Below are positions 26,039-34,279 of a stretch of 64,000 bases of DNA, piece by piece. The notes beneath the pieces were generated by a model. It was not told the DNA's origin and made no database searches. It was given only the letters and a program-made list of their open reading frames with translations. The DNA comes from an uncultured Sporosarcina sp. (lineage in GTDB: Bacteria; Bacillota; Bacilli; Bacillales_A; Planococcaceae), in the NCBI GenBank assembly GCA_947644645.1, contig CANSAF010000005.1, forward strand, positions 1 through 64,000, read 5' to 3'. The position numbers were made by a program, and so were the translations under genes. How positions within the stretch are numbered: position 1 is the first letter of the stretch; each line of letters starts with the position of its first letter.

Positions 26039-26671
26039 ATGGATGATCGACAAATTAAAGCTGCTTTAGAAGTTTTTTCTGAAAAGTGGAAGCCGATTAT
26101 TATTTATCATCTAATCCATGAAGGAAAAAAACGATATAGCGAAATACAAAGGCTCGTCCCAGAAATTAATAAAAGAATGTTGACGCTAAGATTAAAAGAA
26201 CTAGCAGAAGATAAAGTTATTAATCGGATTGCTTATCCAGAAATTCCGCCAAGAGTCGAATATGAAATTACCGATTATGGTACCACATTAAAACCAGTCT
26301 TAATCTTAATGAATGAGTGGGGCGAAACGCATGCAAAAGAAAAAGAGATTGGTTTCCCGCTTGAAGATAATCCTGGAAATGTCTGTTTTGCCATGACAAC
26401 TATGGAGACGATTGATGGGAAATGGAAGCCATTAATCATTATGCACTTATTAAAAGATACGTTACGTTTTAACGAATTACTAAAACGTATCCCGACTACA
26501 AAACGTACTTTGAGTGTTCATTTGAAAGAGTTGGAAGAGGAAAAAATTATTAAAAGAAAAGTATATAATGAAGTTCCCCCGAGAGTGGAGTATTCTATAA
26601 CTGAGTACGGGAAAACGTTGGAACCTTTGCTAAGAGAAATTAGTGAATGGGGAAATAAGCATTTTGATTGA
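26039..26671 (+). CDS. Tandem HxlR-family regulator (two winged helices in one chain)
   Basis: 210 aa made of two consecutive HxlR winged-helix domains, each with the hallmark K-W-K-P-L/I-I-I (SEKWKPIIIYHL; DGKWKPLIIMHLL), R-x-L-x-x-x-L-K-E-L and PPRVEY-x-I-T-x-Y-G. Usual HxlR proteins are about 110 aa and dimerise, so this one resembles a covalently linked dimer. The Cys often found before the first helix is missing in domain 1. It is divergent from the pirin gene, 177 bases apart, and probably controls it. Confidence 0.88.
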   Translation: MDDRQIKAALEVFSEKWKPIIIYHLIHEGKKRYSEIQRLVPEINKRMLTLRLKELAEDKVINRIAYPEIPPRVEYEITDYGTTLKPVLILMNEWGETHAKEKEIGFPLEDNPGNVCFAMTTMETIDGKWKPLIIMHLLKDTLRFNELLKRIPTTKRTLSVHLKELEEEKIIKRKVYNEVPPRVEYSITEYGKTLEPLLREISEWGNKHFD

Positions 26672-26759
26672 ATAAAATGAATTTCTTGAATCGGAATGTT
26701 TGAATTTTCTTTATGAGCATAAAAAAATACTTTGTTTAAATAGAAAGCGAGGAAAAACG

Positions 26760-27518
26760 ATGTACACAATTAAAAATTTTCAAGACAATCCAAACGTAAA
26801 AGTAACAGAAGAACTAGGTGCATTTCAGGTGGTTGAGTATCAGCGGGATTTGAGTGTTGACCATATGACAGCGCAAGCGGCTTATTATGCAGCCGAGATG
26901 AATGTAAGAAGAAGGCAGTTGGTTTGTGATGTGAATGAATCAAATATCACGATTCAAGCTGGAGCGATGCAATGGATGGCGGGGGATGTGAAAGCAACAA
27001 CCGGCATTAAAGGTGTGGGCGATTTCATCGGGAAAACATTTAGAGGAAAAGTGACAGGAGAATCTGCGATTAAGCCTGAGTATACAGGAAGTGGAACGCT
27101 TGTCTTGGAGCCAACGTATAAGCATATTTTGCTCATCGATGTGGCAGATTGGAATCAATCAATCATTATTGAAGACGGGATGTTTTTAGCTTGTGAATCG
27201 GAGTTAAAACAAAAAGCTGTCATGCGTTCGAATTTATCTTCCGCAGCATTAGGGGGAGAAGGGTTATTTAACTTGGGCATTACAGGAAATGGGATTGTTG
27301 CGCTGGAATCTGATGTGCCAAGAGAAGAACTGATTGAAATCGATTTGCAAGATGATGAGTTGAAAATCGATGGCAATATGGCGGTCGCATGGTCGGGAAG
27401 CTTGAACTTTACAGTAGAAAGATCAGGTAAAACATTGATGGGATCCGCAGCTTCAGGCGAAGGATTGGTGAATGTTTACCGTGGGACTGGGAAAGTTTTA
27501 ATGGCACCGATTCGGTAA
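26760..27518 (+). CDS. AIM24 family protein
   Basis: 252-aa all-beta protein of the AIM24 (TRAP-like) family, with the family opening (V.EYQRDLSVD...AAYYAAEMNVRRRQLVCD), GAMQWMAG, and the Gly-rich end GEGLVNVYRGTGKVLMAP. Its molecular role in bacteria is unclear. ATG 26760 follows GCGAGGAAAAA; the longer frame from 26700 lacks a ribosome site. Confidence 0.88.
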   Translation: MYTIKNFQDNPNVKVTEELGAFQVVEYQRDLSVDHMTAQAAYYAAEMNVRRRQLVCDVNESNITIQAGAMQWMAGDVKATTGIKGVGDFIGKTFRGKVTGESAIKPEYTGSGTLVLEPTYKHILLIDVADWNQSIIIEDGMFLACESELKQKAVMRSNLSSAALGGEGLFNLGITGNGIVALESDVPREELIEIDLQDDELKIDGNMAVAWSGSLNFTVERSGKTLMGSAASGEGLVNVYRGTGKVLMAPIR

Positions 27519-27614
27519 TCCAGCTAAAATTATGTGCTAAATAGTGTTGGTACGCCTAAATGATTATTCGCTTGATTAACAGGTGAAAGTCACTTGACAT
27601 TGTTTTTCCACAAC

Positions 27615-27643
27615 TTGAAATTGGAATATATCTCAGTTAGAAT
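27615..27643 (+). promoter_or_regulatory. Promoter of the candidate antisense RNA
   Basis: TTGAAA (27615-27620), exactly 17 bases, TAGAAT (27638-27643). It points rightward into a segment that has no forward reading frame but overlaps the 3' end of the small minus-strand gene. Confidence 0.65.
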
Positions 27644-27649
27644 GGATAT

Positions 27650-27787
27650 AGATAGTAAAAGAAGGAAGAGCGCGAACCCTTCCTTCTCGCAGCCTCAGCC
27701 TCAGCCGTACAGGCGGTGGTTGTCAATTAATTATTTGTGTTGAGAACCACCCTTTTGCTTCCTACGGCGTCGGGTGGTTTTCTTTTT
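27650..27787 (+). ncRNA. Candidate antisense (antitoxin-like) RNA
   Basis: A transcript from the 27615 promoter would run about 138 bases to a rho-independent terminator with arms AACCACCC (27745-27752) and GGGTGGTT (27772-27779) and a T-rich tail. It carries a 5' hairpin (GAAGGAAG 27661-27668 with CTTCCTTC 27679-27686). Its last ~57 bases are complementary to the end of the small minus-strand gene, and that gene's mRNA, if it ends at the same 5' hairpin, would pair with the whole RNA. The core is also conserved in the degenerate copy at 6.8 kb. Existence of the RNA is inferred from sequence only. Confidence 0.55.
27657..27686 (-). terminator. Likely terminator of the small minus-strand gene
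   Basis: The GAAGGAAG/CTTCCTTC stem is followed, reading leftward, by TTTTAC. In the degenerate copy the stem is kept and even lengthened, which argues that the structure matters. Confidence 0.5.
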
Positions 27788-27877
27788 GTCTAAAAAAGTT
27801 TTCTGAAGGAAATGCGCACTTAAAACGCGTGTAATTCCTTTCAGTACTTCTTTTAAAAACTCAAGAAAGATTTCCAT
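27731..27877 (-). CDS. Small basic amphipathic protein (candidate type I toxin-like peptide)
   Basis: 48 aa. An amphipathic helix (MEIFLEFLKEVLKGITRVL) leads into a strongly basic tail (KKKTTRRRRKQKGG). A near-perfect ribosome site (AAAGGAGGTGAT, complement at 27882-27893) stands seven bases before ATG 27877, so translation is very likely. The reading direction converges on the candidate antisense RNA, and the antisense terminator hairpin lies inside the last third of the gene. This resembles the layout of txpA/ratA, bsrG/SR4 and fst loci, but the peptide itself has no long transmembrane stretch and is not one of those toxins. It is too short for usual gene calling. Confidence 0.65.
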   Translation of the reverse strand: MEIFLEFLKEVLKGITRVLSAHFLQKTFLDKKKTTRRRRKQKGGSQHK

Positions 27878-28103
27878 AGTTGATCACCTCCTTTCCTCAT
27901 AAAAGAGAAAAGGATAAAATGTTGTGACAACTATCCACCCATATACTAGCATATTTCAGGAGATTAAGTGACAGTTTTAGACACGGGATTGAGTTGTTTT
28001 TGGAGACGCAAGGGGACAGTTCCTTTGTGTTCCGGTGCTCATTTATAAAGGATTTACTACACAGTGTACCTGTCCCCGCGTGTCCAGGTGCAGCTTTTCC
28101 CTT

Positions 28104-28853
28104 TTAAATCGCCAACAATTCCTCCAATGCTTCAAAAGTTAATGTTTTCCCTGTGTAAAAATCTCCAAATAAACCGTAACGTGCGGTTGCTGTGTCGTAG
28201 CGCATTTCGTAGACGATTTTTTTGAGTTGTAAATAATCATGTGCAAATAATGTGACGCCCCATTCCCATTCGTCAAAACCAGTTGAACCTGTGATGATTT
28301 GTTTCACTTCATTGCCGTATTTTCTGCCAGTAATACTATGTTCATATAATAGTTTTCCACGAGTACCTTTTTCCAATGTGTACCAGTTGTCTTCGCCATC
28401 ACGTTTTCGGCTCATTGGATAAAAGGAGACATAATCCCATTTTTCAAGAATTGGTTTTAGTCTTTTTTGAGTTTCAGGTAATGTTTCAGGATCTACGCCG
28501 TCTTGTGCTGGGCGATATTTTGACAGTTCAACAACAGACATATAAGACTCTGCTGGGATTAAAAATTCAGCTAAAGATGATTTATTTAACAGTGTTTCTG
28601 CTGTTAAAATCTCGTCTACTGTTGGTCTTAGCAATGTAATCATGAGGTCTGCTTTTTGACCGACGATATGAAAAATGCCATAAGATCCTTCTTCTTTTTT
28701 CTCGTTTTCATCCCATGTTAAATAATGTGCGCGGAATTCTGTCAGTGCGGCTTGGCGTTTTTCTTCAGAGGCAGCCTTCCATTTTCCCCAATCTACTTTT
28801 CTTAAATCATGTAATACATACCAACCATCCATTGTTTCAACAGCTTCTGCCAT
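28104..28853 (-). CDS. hemQ: Coproheme decarboxylase (HemQ/ChdC)
   Basis: Last enzyme of the Gram-positive coproporphyrin branch: two oxidative decarboxylations turn Fe-coproporphyrin III into haem b. The catalytic Tyr145 (SFYPMSRKR) and the proximal haem ligand His172 (YEHSITGRKYG) fall at the family positions; 249 aa is usual. ATG 28853 follows GAGAGG; a TTG two codons upstream is less likely. It is divergent from a haem-type ABC importer and 3 kb from ferrochelatase. Confidence 0.95.
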   Translation of the reverse strand: MAEAVETMDGWYVLHDLRKVDWGKWKAASEEKRQAALTEFRAHYLTWDENEKKEEGSYGIFHIVGQKADLMITLLRPTVDEILTAETLLNKSSLAEFLIPAESYMSVVELSKYRPAQDGVDPETLPETQKRLKPILEKWDYVSFYPMSRKRDGEDNWYTLEKGTRGKLLYEHSITGRKYGNEVKQIITGSTGFDEWEWGVTLFAHDYLQLKKIVYEMRYDTATARYGLFGDFYTGKTLTFEALEELLAI

Positions 28854-28889
28854 GTTCAATCAACCTCTCTTTATCATATTAGAAATCCC

Positions 28890-28918
28890 TTTATATTTAT
28901 TTTTAGCATTGTCTACAA
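28890..28918 (-). promoter_or_regulatory. Promoter of hemQ
   Basis: Leftward TTGTAG (28913-28918), 17 bases, TATAAA (28890-28895), about 35 bases before the hemQ start. Confidence 0.6.
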
Positions 28919-29039
28919 GAATAAATTATATTCACATAATTTTTACTAGACCTTAATTTGAAATTCAAAAAAAAGACATAATTCCTGCTACAATTTTGTG
29001 AAAAATAAATTTAGGGGTTTCTTTTCGTTTTTAATTATA

Positions 29040-29055
29040 TATACTGGTTAGTAAG
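29040..29055. promoter_or_regulatory. Putative TetR operator upstream of the haem importer
   Basis: TATACTggttAGTAAG, preceded by TTATA, matches the palindrome TATACTgactAGTATA found before the isd-like operon (38233-38248) at 10 of 12 arm bases. The stretch 28919-29229 otherwise holds only AT-rich DNA and the ribosome site AGGTGGGG of the next gene; I found no clear Fur box. Confidence 0.5.
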
Positions 29056-29229
29056 TTTCAAGTGTTTGATTTGAAAAATGGTAAAGCTTTTTATGGAAAA
29101 TGGAGAGGAGATTTTAAAAGAATGAAGGTGTAATGCAGTTTGAGCGAGTAAAAATCTTGTTTGTGTACAAATTAAGAAAGTCTTACAAAATACGTGAAGG
29201 CTGAATCGATTTAGGTGGGGACGTTTGGA

Positions 29230-30273
29230 ATGAAAATGGTTGATAACGAATATGAACAGACGTTGATCGTTGAAGAAGCTGAAAAGAATCCTGTCGAGAA
29301 AAAAAGAGTTTATCTGTTAATAAGTTGTTTTGTGCTTGTCATCTTGACGCTTATTTACGGTCTTGCCACAGGGTCGGTAACCTTAACGATGAGCGAGGTT
29401 GTGAATGGACTTTTTGGCGAAACAGGAACGATGGAACATCAAATTGTTTGGAATTTACGTTTGCCACGGCTTTTAACAGGTCTTCTCGTGGGGATGTGTC
29501 TAGCTGTTTCAGGTGGAATTTTACAAGGAATTATGCGGAACCCGCTCGCTGATCCAGGGATTATTGGTGTTTCTTCGGGCGCAGGACTCGTCGCAGTTTC
29601 GACGATGTTGATATTTCCAGCTTATACAGGGCTTGTGCCTGTTGGTGCGTTTATTGGTGCTTTTATTGCAGCGGCATTTGTTTATGTTTTGGCATGGAAT
29701 GGCGGGGTTGCGCCGTTACGTTTAATCCTTGCAGGTGTTGCGATTAACACACTTTTAGGTGCACTGACATCAGGTGTAATGATTGTCTATAGCGATAAAG
29801 TGCAAACGGTTTTGTCATGGTTAATGGGTGGATTGAGCGGAAAAAGTTGGCCGCATTTACAAATGATTTTGCCTTATGCAGTGATCGGACTGATTTTATC
29901 GCTTTTTGCTTCGAGGTCTGTCAATATTCTTCGCTTAGGAGACGATGTAGCCAAATTACTCGGCTACAATGTTGAAAAACATCGTTTCTTATTGCTGCTA
30001 TTAAGTACATTTTTGGCAGGAGCAGCGGTTAGTGTAGCGGGGTTATTAGGATTTGTTGGGTTAGTTGTTCCGCATATTGTTCGTTTATTAATCGGCAATG
30101 ATTATAAGTTTTTATTGCCAATATCGGCTTTACTTGGCGGAGCGTTAGTTGTTTTTGCGGATACGGCAGCAAGAAGTTGGTTCGAACCAATTGAATTACC
30201 TGTTGGTGTGTTACTAGCCGTAATTGGTGCGCCATTCTTTTTATATTTATTAAGATCAGGAAAAGTGATGTAG
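29230..30273 (+). CDS. Haem/iron-siderophore ABC transporter permease (FecCD family)
   Basis: 347-aa integral membrane protein with about ten helices and the family marks LRLPRLL, NPLADPGIIGVSSGAG, GLVVPHIVRLLIG and a DTAAR motif late in the chain. ATG 29230 lies ten bases after AGGTGGGG; a GTG start at 29215 would be inside it. First gene of an operon: permease, binding protein, ATPase, ferrochelatase. Its setting among haem genes suggests haem as substrate, but an iron-siderophore is possible. Confidence 0.9.
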   Translation: MKMVDNEYEQTLIVEEAEKNPVEKKRVYLLISCFVLVILTLIYGLATGSVTLTMSEVVNGLFGETGTMEHQIVWNLRLPRLLTGLLVGMCLAVSGGILQGIMRNPLADPGIIGVSSGAGLVAVSTMLIFPAYTGLVPVGAFIGAFIAAAFVYVLAWNGGVAPLRLILAGVAINTLLGALTSGVMIVYSDKVQTVLSWLMGGLSGKSWPHLQMILPYAVIGLILSLFASRSVNILRLGDDVAKLLGYNVEKHRFLLLLLSTFLAGAAVSVAGLLGFVGLVVPHIVRLLIGNDYKFLLPISALLGGALVVFADTAARSWFEPIELPVGVLLAVIGAPFFLYLLRSGKVM

Positions 30274-30285
30274 GAGGAAAATGAC

Positions 30286-31239
30286 ATGAGAAAATTAATG
30301 ATTGCAGCGATTATGATGGGGCTTTTATTCGTAGTGGCGGCTTGTGGAAAAACGGAAGAGAAAGTAGAAAAGATTGAAAAAGAAGAAATAGAAGAAGTAG
30401 CGGAAGGTATTACGGTAACAGATTTACAAGGCAATACAGTGGAATTTGATAAAGCGCCAGAACGCATTGTGTCTTTAATCGCTGGTGATTTAAATACGCT
30501 TTATGATTTAGGGGCAACGGCAGTCGGTCGTCCGGTTATTCGTGGGAAAATGAGTGAAGAAATTGCGGCGATTGAAGAAGTGGGTACGTCAAATGATGTC
30601 AATGTCGAGAAGATTGCAAGTTTAACGCCAGATGTTGTCATCGCACATCCACAGTTAAATAAAGATGCGATTCCAGCGTTGGAAGAACTTGGTATTGGTG
30701 TGATTCAAATGGGCGCAAATTCAATTGATGGTGTGAAAGAGTCGATTGAAATTCTTGGAAAGCTTGTTCAAAAAGAAGAGAAAGCGGCTGAATTGATCGC
30801 AGAAATTGAAGAGAGATCAAAAGGCGAGCAAGAAGAAGCGCTTCGTACATTGGTGATTTTTGGTTCTGCAGGAAACTGGATGGTTGCATTACCAGACTCC
30901 CTATCAGGCAATATGTTAGAGGCTGTTGGTGGGTATAATATCGCGGAAGATTATGAAAAACTAGAGCGATTCCCGCAATATGCGCAGCTCGATATGGAGA
31001 AAATTATTGAAGCAGATCCAGAAGTGATTTTCTTTATTACAGCTGGACCACAGGAAGAAACGGTGAAAGCTTTTACAAGTGAAATGGAGCAAAACCCTGC
31101 TTGGAATAATATTCAAGCTGTAGCAAAAGACCAATTTATCAGTTTGCCGAATGATTTATTTGGAGCAAATCCGGGTTCACATATTATCGAGTCTTTAGAT
31201 TATTTACATGAAACATTAGCGGGAATGTCTAAAAAATAA
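30286..31239 (+). CDS. Haem/iron-siderophore ABC transporter binding lipoprotein
   Basis: 317-aa cluster-A-III type solute-binding protein. Signal peptide with lipobox VAACG, an acidic/Lys linker, then VTDLQGNTVEF, APERIVSL and LTPDVVIAH, the family pattern. Paralogous in role to IsdE at 41010, though quite different in sequence. Twelve bases after the permease gene with AGGAGG as ribosome site. Confidence 0.9.
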   Translation: MRKLMIAAIMMGLLFVVAACGKTEEKVEKIEKEEIEEVAEGITVTDLQGNTVEFDKAPERIVSLIAGDLNTLYDLGATAVGRPVIRGKMSEEIAAIEEVGTSNDVNVEKIASLTPDVVIAHPQLNKDAIPALEELGIGVIQMGANSIDGVKESIEILGKLVQKEEKAAELIAEIEERSKGEQEEALRTLVIFGSAGNWMVALPDSLSGNMLEAVGGYNIAEDYEKLERFPQYAQLDMEKIIEADPEVIFFITAGPQEETVKAFTSEMEQNPAWNNIQAVAKDQFISLPNDLFGANPGSHIIESLDYLHETLAGMSKK

Positions 31240-31255
31240 GTGAGGGTGATGAAGA

Positions 31256-32065
31256 TTGGTGCAAAAATTAACCGCTGAAAATATCGTTTACAAGCAGTCA
31301 CCGACTTTTTCATTAGAACGGATTTCTTTAGAATTTCCACCCGAGCAAGTGACGAGTATTATCGGTCCAAATGGCTCTGGAAAATCGACTTTTTTAAAAG
31401 TGCTAACGAATTTAATCAAACCAGATGAAGGCGTTGTCGTCATTAATGATCAATCGGTTGCGCGCATGAAAGCCAATGCGCTCGCGAAGAAAATGACGAT
31501 GCTTTCGCAAGTACAAAATAATGATTTGGAGTTAACTGTGAAAGAACTGATTTCACATGGGCGTTTGCCGCATCGAAAATGGTATGAAAAATTAACATCA
31601 GAAGATATGGCAACGGTAGAATGGGCGATTTCAATTACGAACTTGGAACATTTAAAACATAAGCCGATTCAAGAATTATCGGGAGGAGAACGACAACGTG
31701 CTTGGATTGCGATGGCAGTTGTCCAGTCTCCATCGATTTTATTATTAGATGAGCCGACGACATATTTAGACATTTCCCATCAACTGGAAGTCATGGAACT
31801 CGTTCGGTATTTGAATGAAAAATTAAATATGACAATTGTGATGGTCTTACACGATATTAATCAAGCGGCAAAATATAGTGATCATTTAATCGTGATGAAA
31901 GACGGTGAAATGGTGAAAAGTGGGCATCCACTCGAAGTGATGAATGAAACATTGTTTCGAGAAGTCTTTTCGATTCATGCAAAAATTGTAAAAGAAGACG
32001 GTGTCCCAACTTTTACCGCAACTGGGTTAGTGGAAAGTAAAGTGAAAGAAATTCCAAGAAAATAA
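31256..32065 (+). CDS. Haem/iron-siderophore ABC transporter ATP-binding protein
   Basis: 269-aa FecE/FhuC-type ATPase: Walker [10 protein letters not shown], signature LSGGERQR, Walker [10 protein letters not shown] with the family [11 protein letters not shown]-loop LHDINQA. Start is TTG 31256 or GTG 31259 downstream of GAGGGTGA. A second ATPase of the same type is at 42940. Confidence 0.92.
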   Translation: MVQKLTAENIVYKQSPTFSLERISLEFPPEQVTSIIGPNGSGKSTFLKVLTNLIKPDEGVVVINDQSVARMKANALAKKMTMLSQVQNNDLELTVKELISHGRLPHRKWYEKLTSEDMATVEWAISITNLEHLKHKPIQELSGGERQRAWIAMAVVQSPSILLLDEPTTYLDISHQLEVMELVRYLNEKLNMTIVMVLHDINQAAKYSDHLIVMKDGEMVKSGHPLEVMNETLFREVFSIHAKIVKEDGVPTFTATGLVESKVKEIPRK

Positions 32066-32085
32066 TAATCATTGAGGTGGACGAC

Positions 32086-33009
32086 ATGGAAAAAAAGAAA
32101 ATTGGATTACTTGTGATGGCATATGGCACGCCGTATAAAGAAGAGGATATTGAGCCGTATTATACGCATATTCGTCACGGAAGAAAACCGTCTGAAGAAG
32201 CATTACAAGATTTAACAGAACGTTATCAAGCAATTGGTGGGATTTCACCGTTAGCGAGAATTACAGAGGAACAGGCGAATGCCATTACGGAAAAACTCAA
32301 TGACATGCAAGATGAGTATACGTTTGAATTATTTATCGGATTAAGACATATTCATCCATTTATTGAAGACGCGGTGGCGGATATGGCGAAAAAAGGGATT
32401 GAAGAAGCGGTGACGTTAGTATTGGCACCACATTATTCAACGTTTAGCGTTAAAACATATAATCAGCGTGCGGAAGAAAGTGCAAAACCATACGGAATTA
32501 AGTTACATTTTGTTGAAGAATGGTATGATGCACCTGGATTTATCAAATTTTGGGCAAATAATATTAAAGAAACGTATGCGAAGATGTCTGAAACTGAACG
32601 TGAAAAAGCGGTGTTAATCGTATCGGCGCATAGTTTACCAGAGAAAATTTTACAAAATAATGACCCGTATCCTGAACAATTGGCTGAAACGGCAGCCTTA
32701 ATTGCAAAAGAGGCTGGGATTACAGAATATGCGGTCGGTTGGCAAAGCGAAGGGAATACGCCAGATCCTTGGTTAGGTCCAGATGTTCAAGATTTAACAC
32801 GTGCATTACATGAAGAAAAAGGCTATGAAACTTTTGTTTATACGCCAGTTGGCTTCGTTTCAGATCATTTGGAAGTTTTATTTGATAATGATGTGGAATG
32901 TAAAGAAGTTTGCGATGAGGTTGGCGCAGCTTATTATCGTCCGAAAATGCCGAATACGGATCCGTTGTTTATTGAGACGTTGGCGAAAGTTGTTTTGGGG
33001 AAGTTGTAG
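32086..33009 (+). CDS. cpfC: Coproporphyrin III ferrochelatase
   Basis: Inserts Fe(II) into coproporphyrin III, the step before HemQ (formerly annotated hemH). Metal-site residues His182 (SAHSLPEK) and Glu263 (SDHLEV) are in place and the 307-aa length matches the soluble Bacillus enzyme. ATG 32086 follows GAGGTGG; the longer GTG start is within that site. Co-transcribed with the importer, so iron insertion and haem/iron uptake share a message. Confidence 0.95.
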   Translation: MEKKKIGLLVMAYGTPYKEEDIEPYYTHIRHGRKPSEEALQDLTERYQAIGGISPLARITEEQANAITEKLNDMQDEYTFELFIGLRHIHPFIEDAVADMAKKGIEEAVTLVLAPHYSTFSVKTYNQRAEESAKPYGIKLHFVEEWYDAPGFIKFWANNIKETYAKMSETEREKAVLIVSAHSLPEKILQNNDPYPEQLAETAALIAKEAGITEYAVGWQSEGNTPDPWLGPDVQDLTRALHEEKGYETFVYTPVGFVSDHLEVLFDNDVECKEVCDEVGAAYYRPKMPNTDPLFIETLAKVVLGKL

Positions 33010-33029
33010 GATTGGTCTTTCCTTCATTG

Positions 33030-33135
33030 ATGAATCAAGGTACTGAAAAGTCGTCGGGAATCGAAGTCTAGAATTCAAGGCACTGAAAACTTTCATCGAA
33101 GCGCTGAAAATTCACGTCGAGGCACTGAAAAGTTC
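33030..33135 (+). repeat. Short degenerate tandem repeat (CACTGAAAA units)
   Basis: Four to five units of roughly 20-30 bases share the core AAGG-T/C-ACTGAAAA or CGAGGCACTGAAAA (33038, 33080, 33102, 33121). Units are spaced irregularly and not separated by unique spacers, so this is not a CRISPR. It follows cpfC directly, has no T run and no reading frame. Confidence 0.65.
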
Positions 33136-33179
33136 TACAAAAAATCATATTACTCGCTTCAATACTTGCGGGTGTCCTG

Positions 33180-33218
33180 GCCATAAGCTAGATAGCAAAC
33201 GACTATCTGGCTTATGGC
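33180..33218. repeat. Long inverted repeat
   Basis: Sixteen-base arms gccataagctagatag and ctatctggcttatggc with one mismatch and a seven-base loop. No T run follows. It belongs to the same intergenic block as the CACTGAAAA repeats and may be part of a dispersed repeat family. Confidence 0.6.
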
Positions 33219-33440
33219 TATGGTTACCGCTTGAAAGGCGCTTTTACTTTAAAAACTTCAAATCATAAAGTATCGATTATCTCCATGATCCAGGTCAGAA
33301 TCTTGCATCAAAAAAGCGTTTTTTTTTATTTGAAAGAGCATTTCCTAATTATAATTAGTATCTCAAAAAACACTCATTTGAAGAAAATCACAAAGAATAG
33401 TAAAATAGTAGGTGATTATAAGTAAAGTGAGGAATTTTAA

Positions 33441-34040
33441 TTGGCTGAAAGAAAGTATGAACAAATGCTTAATATTCGAACGACGGGGTTAAGAGAATGG
33501 CGAAATCAGACCCATTACCATCGTTATGAGGCAACGCCGTATCGGGCATTGGAAAGACTTTTTGAGGTTTATAAATTAAATAGGGATGATGAAGTTGTAG
33601 ATTTTGGATGTGGAAGAGGGCGTGTTTCTTTTTATATTCATAATCGATTTAAAATCCCGGTGACTGGCGTTGAAGTCAATGACTTAACGCTTGAAGAAGC
33701 GCTTGATAATAAAAGAAGTTATCGTTATAAAGCGAGTCATATAGAAGCACCAATCCGATTTGACTTTGCGTATGCCGAACAATATGAAGTAGAAGATGAT
33801 GATACTGTATTTTACTTTTTTAATCCATTTTCGGTTGAAATATTTAAAAAGGTTGTAGGAAATATATTGAAATCAGTGGAGAGAACAAAAAGACCGATTG
33901 ATTTAATTCTTTATTATCCTACGGCAAATTATAAAAGGTTTATTGCTAAAAACACTGCTTTTAAGCTGGTGAATAAAGTAAAAGTCCCCGCAGCACAAGA
34001 TCGAAAAGAAAAGTTTTTAGTCTATCGATTGGCGGTCTAA
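33441..34040 (+). CDS. SAM-dependent methyltransferase, class I
   Basis: 199 aa with the SAM-binding motif VVDFGCGRGRVSFY and acidic residue after the second strand (VTGVEVND), then a FFNPF motif where N-P-P-Y/F often sits in N-methyltransferases. Substrate unknown. TTG 33441 is the start, with GAGG eight bases before it. A strong terminator follows immediately. Confidence 0.8.
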   Translation: MAERKYEQMLNIRTTGLREWRNQTHYHRYEATPYRALERLFEVYKLNRDDEVVDFGCGRGRVSFYIHNRFKIPVTGVEVNDLTLEEALDNKRSYRYKASHIEAPIRFDFAYAEQYEVEDDDTVFYFFNPFSVEIFKKVVGNILKSVERTKRPIDLILYYPTANYKRFIAKNTAFKLVNKVKVPAAQDRKEKFLVYRLAV

Positions 34041-34086
34041 AAAATCAGGTACGAGAAAACAATTTGTTTTCTTGTGCCTGATTTTA
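34041..34086 (+). terminator. Terminator after the methyltransferase
   Basis: Long stem, aaatcaggtacgagaaaac against ttttcttgtgcctgattt, with small mismatches and T-rich on both ends, so it may also work leftward. Confidence 0.8.
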
Positions 34087-34230
34087 TTTTTACAAATTTG
34101 TCACTAAATCTACGTTTTTAAATTCGCCATTTGTGAATCAGTCATGTACAATTTTATAGGCGTTAAAATCATGCCAAATGTAAAGGAATCGCATTGGTTT
34201 ATTGAAAATAGGCAATATTGATATAAATTG

Positions 34231-34259
34231 TTGATCGCAAATCGTTGCGATCAATTTTT
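34231..34259 (+). promoter_or_regulatory. Terminator-like hairpin in the leader of the MFS exporter gene
   Basis: Perfect ten-base arms TTGATCGCAA (34231-34240) and TTGCGATCAA (34245-34254) around ATCG, followed by T5, only 26 bases before ATG 34280. It could be an attenuator or, as DNA, a dyad operator. Confidence 0.6.
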
Positions 34260-34279
34260 AACTAGAGAGGGGCTACGAT

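Noticed and set aside
28854-29230. Fur box before the haem importer
   Set aside because: No convincing match to the 19-base GATAATGATAATCATTATC pattern; only A/T-rich resemblance.
33030-33135. CRISPR-like repeats
   Set aside because: Units are short, degenerate and unevenly spaced, without unique spacers of constant length; no cas gene nearby.
33180-33218. tRNA-like cloverleaf
   Set aside because: A single long stem only; no anticodon or T-arm features.
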